Part shown: positions 1 through 7,190 of the stretch, piece by piece | Position numbering within the stretch: position 1 is the stretch's first letter | Layout of the letters: each line of letters begins with the position of its first letter | The notes under the pieces: generated by a model | What the model was told of the DNA's origin: nothing | Databases searched by the model: none | Seen by the model: only the letters and a program-made list of their open reading frames with translations | Assembly (NCBI GenBank): GCA_028696875.1 | Contig: JAQVGF010000003.1 | Coordinates: forward strand, 1 to 42,683 | Source of the DNA: Dysgonamonadaceae bacterium | GTDB lineage: Bacteria > Bacteroidota > Bacteroidia > Bacteroidales > Dysgonomonadaceae | DNA length: 42,683 nucleotides | Direction: 5' to 3' | Program-made: the position numbers and the translations under genes

Positions 1-529
1 TAAAATATTGACGAGCAATCAACAGTCCTTGAATGAGAAAAGAGCTCTCAACCAAGTCTCCACCATTGTCTTTTTCGCTGAAAGGTTTCACCTTACCGGT
101 CTTTCCATATAACCAGTGAGGCCATACGCCATGAAAACGATCTGAACTTTCAAGATAATCCGCAATTTTATGCAATCGTTCAACTCCTTGGTTGCGTGGA
201 ATGAATCCTTTCTCAATTCCAACAATCAATCCGGCTATCCCAAATCCACTTCCTCCGGTTGTTACAACATCCGCATCGTTTTGTGGATAAATACCATCCA
301 TATGGATTCTTTCCGGTGCCAACCCTGAGGTTTTTTCTGCACCTTCCCACATATAATTAATATGGGTTTTTTGGATAAAATCCAAAAACTCATCGTCAGA
401 TTTGAAAGATAAAGGACGATTTGCTTCTTCTTCTATCTCGGTATTCGTTTCACTGTTTTTATCGGAACACGTTGCTGATGAAAAGATGATTAATATAAGT
501 AGTGCGTAATATATAAATTTATTATTCAT
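1..529 (-). CDS. GH144 / glycoamylase-family lipoprotein, 3' part beyond window
   Basis: This gene starts at the ATG at 529 and runs off the left edge; 176 residues are visible. They begin with a lipoprotein signal whose lipobox is SATC (Cys21), so the enzyme is probably exported and lipidated. The rest looks like the N-terminal half of the glycoamylase fold (PF10091, CAZy GH144): a region with the residues DGIYPQND, a Gly-rich stretch TTGGSGFGIAGL, a WPHWLYGKTGK segment, and GGDLVESSFLIQGLL near the edge. Family knowledge: characterised GH144 members act on beta-1,2-glucan or its oligosaccharides. The gene lies 3 bp after the alpha/beta hydrolase stop and is the last visible gene of the SusCD locus, which supports a glycan-degrading role. 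Substrate is inferred, and the catalytic part is mostly outside the window. Confidence 0.82.
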   Translation of the reverse strand, partial: MNNKFIYYALLILIIFSSATCSDKNSETNTEIEEEANRPLSFKSDDEFLDFIQKTHINYMWEGAEKTSGLAPERIHMDGIYPQNDADVVTTGGSGFGIAGLIVGIEKGFIPRNQGVERLHKIADYLESSDRFHGVWPHWLYGKTGKVKPFSEKDNGGDLVESSFLIQGLLIARQYF

Positions 530-532
530 GTT

Positions 533-1324
533 TTAGTTTTGTTGCTTTAGGAGCTTTTGAGCGTATAACCACGATATGAAATCGAGTTGATTGAATGCCG
601 GATCCCAACTTCCATGATTCACACCGGGAAATTCAAAATATTCGACACTTTTTCCAGTTTCCTTCAGTGCTTTGTACGCTTCGCGTGAAAATTGAACGGG
701 CACTACCGAATCGGCATCGCCATGATACAATCTAAATTGTGTATTTGAATCGATGTCACGCAATCGTTGCGTATTTACGCCGCCACAAATAGCTATTGCG
801 GCAGCAAACTTATCTGGATTGCGACATACAATATCATAAACACCCATGCCACCCATCGATAAGCCAATTACATATATTCTGCTTGTATCAACCGGATATT
901 CTTCAATTACTTGCGACAAAAGCTTCTCCACCATTCCTAAGGGTTCACTTATTTCATCATTCAAAGGGAAATAGTCCATATCGAATTTATCGGGACGTGT
1001 TGATGGAGCCCAATATTTATCTTCGGGACATTGAGGAAATAGAACAAACGATGGATAAGCCTCTCGATTTACCGGATTGGTAAATTGCATGCTTCCATGT
1101 TGTAGTTGCAATTTATTGTCAGATCCTCTTTCTCCGGCACCATGTAGAAATAGAACCAAGGGGTAGGTTTTGTTTTCTGCAATTGTTTCAGGAGAAAGCT
1201 GTCTGTATAAAAGAGTATCGCCGTTCAGATCAATGAACTCTTTCTTTAGATAATCATCATGTTGAGCCAATACCCCCATTGTTATTGTCATAAAAACAGC
1301 AAGTGTTATAATTTTATATGGCAT
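533..1324 (-). CDS. Secreted alpha/beta hydrolase (esterase / prolyl-oligopeptidase-like)
   Basis: A 263-residue protein with an N-terminal signal peptide ending near VLAQ (residue 21). The hydrolase fold shows an oxyanion-type LFLHGAGERG motif, the nucleophile elbow GLSMGG (Ser156), an acid in HGDADSVVP (Asp205) and the catalytic His in VNHGSW (His237). This pattern matches PHB-depolymerase/esterase-like enzymes found in polysaccharide loci, which may remove ester decorations or act on oligosaccharides; the real substrate is unknown. The start at 1324 (MPYKII) was chosen because the longer frame from 1351 would begin inside the terminator-like hairpin at 1340-1380 and would place nine extra residues before the signal peptide. 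It lies 3 bp upstream of the GH144 gene and was probably co-transcribed with it. Confidence 0.88.
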   Translation of the reverse strand: MPYKIITLAVFMTITMGVLAQHDDYLKKEFIDLNGDTLLYRQLSPETIAENKTYPLVLFLHGAGERGSDNKLQLQHGSMQFTNPVNREAYPSFVLFPQCPEDKYWAPSTRPDKFDMDYFPLNDEISEPLGMVEKLLSQVIEEYPVDTSRIYVIGLSMGGMGVYDIVCRNPDKFAAAIAICGGVNTQRLRDIDSNTQFRLYHGDADSVVPVQFSREAYKALKETGKSVEYFEFPGVNHGSWDPAFNQLDFISWLYAQKLLKQQN

Positions 1325-1339
1325 AATAAAGTGAGTAAA

Positions 1340-1380
1340 ATAGAAGTCCAAAGTTAACTGATAGTTCTTTGGACTTCTAT
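1340..1380 (-). terminator. Intercistronic hairpin with T4 tail
   Basis: A perfect 14-bp inverted repeat (arms 1340-1353 and 1367-1380, stem containing GAAGTCCAAAG) with a 13-nt loop. On the minus strand it is followed by a short T-run. It starts 9 bp after the LamG gene stop and ends just before the hydrolase start. It looks like a rho-independent terminator or attenuator between the binding-protein genes and the enzyme genes of the locus. Confidence 0.75.
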
Positions 1381-1389
1381 AATTTATTA

Positions 1390-2202
1390 TTATTTACCTT
1401 CAAATTTGGCCTTTACTTCCGCAACGGTCATTGCTTTGTTGTATATTCTCAACTCGTCAATTAAACTATTGTCTGATTTGTGTCCCCACTCATTGAATCG
1501 AGGTGAACCAGAACCAATGGACATGATGTCACAACCTTTCCATGAAACTGTAACATCTGAAGATGCAACTACCTCTCCGTCAATGTATAGTATAGCCTTT
1601 TCTTGAGTCAGTACTAAGGTGATAAACTTCCATGTAGCATTGGTAGGATCGATATCCGCCTTGTCACCTCCATCAAGCCAACTATCAGCTTCACCGTTCC
1701 CAATAATTGCTTTTATTCGTTGCATATCACCTGCACTCTCGCGAAAAATTCTTATACCCGCTGTTCTATTATTTTGTTGGTCAGCCGGGGCGCCCTCTGT
1801 CTTGGGCGCAATTACTAAAAGACCTGCACGTTCTACATCACCATTAACTTTGTACCAAAATGAAAAAGTCATTGTGGAAGTAAGTGGCGAAGCCAAATTA
1901 GCTGTTCCAAATGTTAGGTAGCTATCTTTTGCTCCGGCATAAGCAAGTCCTTTTTTCCCTTCGGCAAATCCGGGACTTCCAACTACGGTGGCTTCACCGA
2001 GACTTTGAAATTCTTCGTAATTGTCCTCAAAATCCATATAAAACATTTGCCCGTCAGCTCCTATAGGAGGAGGAACTGGTTGTTCGGGGTAATCGAACGG
2101 AGGATTTTGTCCTAAATCCTGAAAACAGGATTGGAGTGCCACCACCATTATGGTGATGATGGCTACTTGCATAATGATAAATATCTGTTTTTTATTTTTC
2201 AT
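1390..2202 (-). CDS. LamG/concanavalin-like surface lipoprotein (candidate glycan-binding protein)
   Basis: A 270-residue lipoprotein: hydrophobic signal followed by lipobox LQSC (Cys26), then a Pro-rich linker (residues about 35-50) and a jelly-roll domain resembling LamG_3/concanavalin A-like. Visible marks of that fold are TMTFSFWYKVNG, KFITLVLTQEKAILYIDGE and the closing SLIDELRIYNKAMTVAEV. Directly downstream of susD (13 bp), it holds the position usually taken by the surface glycan-binding protein of a PUL, so binding of the target polysaccharide at the cell surface is inferred; no catalytic residues are evident. The ATG at 2202 (MKNKK) is preferred, as it matches the start of the susD product; an ATG three codons upstream (2211) is also possible. 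Confidence 0.85.
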   Translation of the reverse strand: MKNKKQIFIIMQVAIITIMVVALQSCFQDLGQNPPFDYPEQPVPPPIGADGQMFYMDFEDNYEEFQSLGEATVVGSPGFAEGKKGLAYAGAKDSYLTFGTANLASPLTSTMTFSFWYKVNGDVERAGLLVIAPKTEGAPADQQNNRTAGIRIFRESAGDMQRIKAIIGNGEADSWLDGGDKADIDPTNATWKFITLVLTQEKAILYIDGEVVASSDVTVSWKGCDIMSIGSGSPRFNEWGHKSDNSLIDELRIYNKAMTVAEVKAKFEGK

Positions 2203-2215
2203 AATAATCAATTTT

Positions 2216-3745
2216 TTAATAATTAGGATTTTGTATCAAGACACCGTTCGATTTGTCCACTTCTGTTTGTGGTAATGGTAACAATGCATGTTTGTCTTGA
2301 TAACCTGTTTTACCGGCCGCATGAAGTACATCTCTGGCAATTCCCCAACGAACTAAATCGTAAAACCTATCAAACTCCATTCCTAATTCCACACGTCTTT
2401 CGTGACGGATGGCATTGCGCAATTCATTTTGATCAGTCGTAGTTACTTTTGGCAACAGGGCATTGTTTGAGCCACGAGCTCTGGCTCTCACCATTTCAAG
2501 ATAATCTATTGCCTCTTGTGTTTTGCCTGTTTCGTTTGCTGCCTCGGCTGCCATTAATACAACGTCTGCATACCTGATCAAACGAATGTTGAACCAATGT
2601 CCACTTTTAGCATATTTTGCTCGTAGAGTAGAGCTGGTATATGCTTTTTTATTGTAATATTTATTTACAACATCAGCATTTGCAATTGGCTTTTCAGTTT
2701 GGCTGGCTGGTATTGAATCAGTGCTTTCCCCTGTTTTTACGAAGTAAAGTAATGTTTCATCCTTTCTTGGGTCACCTTCCTCAAATGCCTCGGCTAAAAG
2801 TTCAGTAGGAGTGTGCCAACCCCAACCTAAGTTCCATTCGCCGGCACCACGCACGCCTTGCACTTCTGCAAACTGACTGCCAATTTCGTTTGAATTTGGC
2901 ATGGCGTCTGTTGCCGTACACTGCAATTCAAAAATTGAACCGCTGTTGTTTTCTCCTTCTTCTCTAAATATTTTGTTATAAGGAGTATTAAGGTTGTATA
3001 GACCAGATTGAATAACGGCTGTTGCTGCTCCATACAGATTGCCCCAATCGTTACGCATCATATATGTTTTTGCATGAAGCGATTTTGCGGCACCCCACGT
3101 TAATCGACCAATGTAAACGGGAGCCCATATTTGTGGTAAATTCTCTGCGGCAATCTCTAAGTCGCTATCAATTAAAGCATATATTTCTGCTGCAGGAGAT
3201 TTGGCAATATTGGCTTCTTCAGCACTTTCCACTTTAAAATCTATTTTAGGAATATCTCCAAATGCTCTTACTAAATTGAAGAAAGAGAAAGCTCTGAAAA
3301 AATGGGCTTCTGAGAGATTAGTTAAATCACCCTCAGTTAACTCTTCTTCTTTTTCTGCAATATCTGTAATAATTTTATTCGCTAAAATAATTATTCCATA
3401 ATTATTTGTCCAATAATTAGTAAGAGTTGTATTGGAGGCAATGTATTCAAAGTCGTCAAACATTTTTCCGTATGCGGAACCATCTGACGCAGTGCTTCCC
3501 TTTTCGGCATCTTCTGAGCGGAAATTGTGTATAGCTAATGCAGTATTTCCCGATGTAACATGAAATCCACGTGCTTGTGCATAGAGTGTAAAGACATCGG
3601 ATTGAAATGATCCTCCAGCACCTTCATCACCTTCTACCCATTCTCCTAACGGCTCTTGATCGAGCAGATCAGTACAACTGATTCCGAAAGAGAAAAGGAC
3701 TATAAAGGCAGTTATTGTAATATATTTTATCCACTTATTTTTCAT
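2216..3745 (-). CDS. SusD/RagB-family outer-membrane glycan-binding lipoprotein
   Basis: A 509-residue protein with signal peptide and lipobox GISC (Cys24) followed by TDLLDQEP, the usual SusD opening. The N-terminal TPR-rich SusD_3-like part covers about residues 60-240 (LSEAHFFRAFSFFNLVRAFGDIP), the RagB/SusD C-terminal domain about 290-509, and the end LLPLPQTEVDKSNGV..QNPNY is diagnostic of the family. It forms the lid of the SusCD transporter and captures oligosaccharides at the surface. It starts 13 bp after susC, indicating co-transcription. The name susD is used only for the family; the substrate is not starch-specific on this evidence. Confidence 0.95.
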   Translation of the reverse strand: MKNKWIKYITITAFIVLFSFGISCTDLLDQEPLGEWVEGDEGAGGSFQSDVFTLYAQARGFHVTSGNTALAIHNFRSEDAEKGSTASDGSAYGKMFDDFEYIASNTTLTNYWTNNYGIIILANKIITDIAEKEEELTEGDLTNLSEAHFFRAFSFFNLVRAFGDIPKIDFKVESAEEANIAKSPAAEIYALIDSDLEIAAENLPQIWAPVYIGRLTWGAAKSLHAKTYMMRNDWGNLYGAATAVIQSGLYNLNTPYNKIFREEGENNSGSIFELQCTATDAMPNSNEIGSQFAEVQGVRGAGEWNLGWGWHTPTELLAEAFEEGDPRKDETLLYFVKTGESTDSIPASQTEKPIANADVVNKYYNKKAYTSSTLRAKYAKSGHWFNIRLIRYADVVLMAAEAANETGKTQEAIDYLEMVRARARGSNNALLPKVTTTDQNELRNAIRHERRVELGMEFDRFYDLVRWGIARDVLHAAGKTGYQDKHALLPLPQTEVDKSNGVLIQNPNY

Positions 3746-3758
3746 AATAAATATCTTG

Positions 3759-6700
3759 TTAAAAAGTTAAATTAAGACCAAAAGTATAAATCATAGGCAT
3801 TGGGTATGTTCCTTTGTCGACACCAAATGATAAGGCATCGCCACCAATTTCCGGTGTGTAACCTGTGTTTCGACTCCATGTTTTCAAGTTTTGAACGTTG
3901 GCATATAAGCGCAACGATTTTAGATAAACTTTTTGCAACATATCGGTAGTGAAAGTATAGCCTAATTGCATATTACGGATTCTAAAAAAACTGCCATCTT
4001 CTATAAAGTAATCAGAGTTGACCAAATTTATTGCGTGAGATGGGTCAAGAATTGGTTCCCAATTTGAGGTGCCTTCGCCATTCCACCGGTCCATCCGATT
4101 GGTTAAGTAGTTGAGTTGTGCATACGTGGGATCATCCCATGTTCTGTATATCTCATTGCCATATACACCCATCATGTCAACTCCAAAGTCGAAGTTTTTG
4201 AATGTCAAGTTTACGTTGAATCCATAAGTGAAATCCGGTGTTGGATTTCCAATAATTGTTCTGTCTTCTTGATCTATTACTCCGTCGCCATTGATATCAG
4301 CAAATTTTAAATCGCCGGGAGAGGGTGTTCCTACGTTGTTTGGATAATATGTTTTTACGTCTTCGCCATTTTGATATACTCCTACTACCTTATATCCGTA
4401 AAAGTGTCCAACAGGATATCCTTCCAATGAGCGTGAAATGCCGTCTGGTCCTGAAAATATGGCATCTTCAGGCCCACGACCTAATGAAATAACTTCATTG
4501 TCTATGGTAGTAAGATTTCCAGAGATTGAATAACCAAAACCTGTTTCACCAATCTTATCGTTCCATGTAGCAGAAATTTCAACCCCTCGGTTTTGAATCT
4601 CTCCTAAATTCTCCAAAGAATTTTTCGCACCTGAAAAACCTGAAAGTAGAACTATAATGTCATTTGTTATTTTGTTATAGTAAATAGGCTCTATGCGTAA
4701 ACGACGATTGAACAAATCCATTTCAAAACCGGCTTCCCAAGCATAGGTTTTTTCCCACGATAAATCTTGTGGTAAATAATTGATAGAGTATCCACTAATA
4801 ATATTATCACCAAAAACTGCGCTTCCTGAGCTCTCCAGACGTGGATAGGTAGGATAGTTAAAACCTCCGGTGTTTTGACTTCCCAAAACTCCCCATGAAC
4901 CTTTTATTTTAAGATAATCTATAATGTCTTGATCTTTCATAAATGCTTCTTCCGATGCAACCCAACCACCTCCGAACGAATAGAAATTGTCCCATGTATT
5001 ACCTACCGATCTAAACACAGATGCTCCATCTCGACGATAAGAAGCATTGAAGAGGTATTTGTTTTGATAGTTATATAATGCTCTTAACAGGTATGACATG
5101 GTAAAGCGCCTGTATTGTGAAGATCCATTTGTTGAGGCTTTAGAATCAATAGAACTTATCCACCATTTATCATTATTATTTAATGGAATAGAAAATATAA
5201 TATCTTCCATATTTTGACTCCTACCCGCTTCCAATTTAGAATATTCAGTATAATTAGTTGTTAAACCTCCCATCAGGGTTAATGAATGTCCTTCAAACTT
5301 ATTATCATATGTAAATATGTAATCACTTTGTGCAACTGTCTTTGTTGATTTTGATTGAGACAGAGATTCAGATTCATTTAAATTCTCTTTTCCGGCAATA
5401 TCAGGATTATACACATATATTATAGGGCTGAACTTACGGGCTTCTTCCACAGCGTAATCCAAAGAAAATGTAGATTTAAATGAAAGACTTTTCAGAATAT
5501 CTACTTCACCATATACATTTCCGGCTGCTCTATTATTTGTGGGAATATTTGTATTTGCACGGGTTTCCACATCAATCATTGGGTTCCAAACCTGCGATCG
5601 TTGGAAGTCGGGCATGGTTTGTAACAAATCTCCATCGGGTCCATATACAGGAGCAATAGGCGCTGCTCTAATCGCACCGGTAACTCCTTTAGCATCTGTA
5701 GGCAAAGTTCTGGAACCATTTACCTGAAATCCAAATCGCAAGAAGTCGGTTACATTATAATCGCTGCTTGCATTAAGAGTAACTTTAGAGAACTTTTCAT
5801 TCTTAATATTTCCTTCTTCCGATGTGTAACCAACACCCAGATAAAAACGATTTTTCTCACTTGCCCCAGTTATGCTTACATTGTTATTGGTAATTAATCC
5901 GGTTTGGAATATTTCGTCTTGCCAATCTGTATTAGCACTATAATTTGTATAATCAAACGGCGACACTCCCTGATTAATCCTTTGTTCATCGTATAATTCT
6001 CTGAATTGAGAAGCATTGGTCATAGGCATTTTATCAACAACTTCTTTAAAACCGATTGAGGTGTTGAAATTTACGATTGTTTGTCCCATTTTTGCCCTCT
6101 TGGTGTTAATAATGATCACACCGTTGGCACCTCTCACTCCAAAAATAGCAAGTGAAGAAGGATCTTTCAATATCTCCATTGACTCAATATCTGCAGGATT
6201 AAGGTAATTAATATTGTCAGAAAATAATCCATCAACAACGTAAAGTGGAGCATACCCATTAATAGAGTTTGTACCTCTAATTCTAATTTCTGGATCTTGT
6301 CCTGCTCGTCCGGTGTTTACTACTTGCACCCCTGACACTTTTCCTTGAAGTGAAGCAAGTGGGTTTGTAGAAGGACGGTCCGCAATATCAGAAGCTTTTA
6401 TACTGGCAATGGAACCGGTTAAGTCTCTTTTACGCGCGGTACCATATCCTATAACCACCACTTCCTCCAAAGCTTGAATATCTTCTGCAAGAACTACATT
6501 TATAGTGGTACGTCCATTCACGTTTTCTTCTACGGACGTCATACCAATATAACTAAATTCGAGTGTGGCATTGGATGGTACGTTACTTAATGAGTAGTTT
6601 CCATCAATATCTGTAACAGTACCGATGGTTGTACCTTTCACTAATACAGTCGCCCCGATTGCGGGATCGCCTGTGGTTTGTTCTGTAACTACACCTTTTA

Positions 6701-6776
6701 CAGTTATCTCTTGTTGTGAGAAACCATAAAAACTCATAGTAAACAGAGAAATCATTAAAATAATTTTGAATTTCAT
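3759..6776 (-). CDS. SusC/RagA-family TonB-dependent outer-membrane transporter
   Basis: A 1005-residue transporter. After a signal peptide ending near GFSQ comes a CarboxypepD_reg-like domain (about residues 20-100, with VKGTTIGTVTDIDGNYSL), the SusC/RagA signature EEVVVIGYGTARKRDLTGSI, a plug domain, and a 22-strand-type barrel ending in LNLTF with the terminal Phe typical of BAM substrates. It imports oligosaccharides with TonB energy, paired with SusD. The start at 6776 (MKFKII) is preferred over the in-frame ATG at 6806, which would put ten charged residues before the signal peptide. No N-terminal secretin/STN domain is present, so it is unlikely to signal through an anti-sigma factor; regulation probably comes from the adjacent one-component regulator. 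Confidence 0.95.
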   Translation of the reverse strand: MKFKIILMISLFTMSFYGFSQQEITVKGVVTEQTTGDPAIGATVLVKGTTIGTVTDIDGNYSLSNVPSNATLEFSYIGMTSVEENVNGRTTINVVLAEDIQALEEVVVIGYGTARKRDLTGSIASIKASDIADRPSTNPLASLQGKVSGVQVVNTGRAGQDPEIRIRGTNSINGYAPLYVVDGLFSDNINYLNPADIESMEILKDPSSLAIFGVRGANGVIIINTKRAKMGQTIVNFNTSIGFKEVVDKMPMTNASQFRELYDEQRINQGVSPFDYTNYSANTDWQDEIFQTGLITNNNVSITGASEKNRFYLGVGYTSEEGNIKNEKFSKVTLNASSDYNVTDFLRFGFQVNGSRTLPTDAKGVTGAIRAAPIAPVYGPDGDLLQTMPDFQRSQVWNPMIDVETRANTNIPTNNRAAGNVYGEVDILKSLSFKSTFSLDYAVEEARKFSPIIYVYNPDIAGKENLNESESLSQSKSTKTVAQSDYIFTYDNKFEGHSLTLMGGLTTNYTEYSKLEAGRSQNMEDIIFSIPLNNNDKWWISSIDSKASTNGSSQYRRFTMSYLLRALYNYQNKYLFNASYRRDGASVFRSVGNTWDNFYSFGGGWVASEEAFMKDQDIIDYLKIKGSWGVLGSQNTGGFNYPTYPRLESSGSAVFGDNIISGYSINYLPQDLSWEKTYAWEAGFEMDLFNRRLRIEPIYYNKITNDIIVLLSGFSGAKNSLENLGEIQNRGVEISATWNDKIGETGFGYSISGNLTTIDNEVISLGRGPEDAIFSGPDGISRSLEGYPVGHFYGYKVVGVYQNGEDVKTYYPNNVGTPSPGDLKFADINGDGVIDQEDRTIIGNPTPDFTYGFNVNLTFKNFDFGVDMMGVYGNEIYRTWDDPTYAQLNYLTNRMDRWNGEGTSNWEPILDPSHAINLVNSDYFIEDGSFFRIRNMQLGYTFTTDMLQKVYLKSLRLYANVQNLKTWSRNTGYTPEIGGDALSFGVDKGTYPMPMIYTFGLNLTF

Positions 6777-6879
6777 AAGTTTAATTTTTTTGTTTAAATA
6801 AGGCAAAGTTTATGCTTGTTGACAATTATAACACTTATTATCATGTCTCGTTCATTTTGTACCTCTGTTAAAGTACGTT

Positions 6880-6893
6880 ATGTTATATAACAT
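6880..6893. promoter_or_regulatory. 14-bp perfect palindrome, candidate operator for susC
   Basis: ATGTTATATAACAT is a perfect palindrome located about 104-117 bp before the susC start. A LuxR-type regulator encoded next door could bind such a site as a dimer. The link to the regulator is inference from position only. Confidence 0.45.
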
Positions 6894-7090
6894 GTTAATG
6901 ATGAATACTCTTTTTGTACTTTGTGGAGTGCTAACAAATTGATAAACAGCTAAGAGTAATTTGTTAAATGAAAGTGAGTTGTTTCAATATAAAATAAAAA
7001 ACAGTATTAGGTTGAAACCTTTTATTCTGTCTCTTGGAGGACATGTAGCTCTCGCTCCATGTAAAAGAAATGTATGAAGGAGGAGTTTCA

Positions 7091-7145
7091 ATCGCCCCTC
7101 CACCCCTCGTTTCAAACGAGGGTGAGAGACTTGCGCCAGCCTGGG
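7091..7145. repeat. REP-like hairpin element
   Basis: Contains a hairpin with arms 7101-7112 and 7114-7124 (core CCTCGTTT, C, AAACGAGG, with one bulged C), followed by agagacttgcgccagc. The last part, read on the minus strand as GCTGGCGCAAGTCTCT, recurs in variant form at 17620-17645 and 26868-26895. The flank GGGGCGATTGA (minus strand) also recurs at 10462-10472. Confidence 0.6.
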
Positions 7146-7190
7146 CAAAAAACCGAAAAACCAAAATCACAAAAAACAACCCCCCATTTC

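Larger units (their letters stand above)
6777..7190. other. Intergenic region upstream of susC
   Basis: 414 bp without a credible gene. The half nearest susC should hold its promoter: an imperfect -7 box (CAAAGTTTA read on the plus strand, 6804-6812, one base too long for TAnnTTTG) lies about 28 bp before the start. Further upstream is a palindrome at 6880-6893 and inverted 7-mers AAAGTAC (6870-6876) and GTACTTT (6916-6922). The distal half holds a REP-like hairpin (7101-7124). The 76-residue frame across 6964-7194 lies over this repeat and is not believable as a gene. Confidence 0.7.

Noticed and set aside
1325-1351. Nine-residue N-terminal extension of the alpha/beta hydrolase
   Set aside because: It would start inside the terminator-like stem and would displace the signal peptide.
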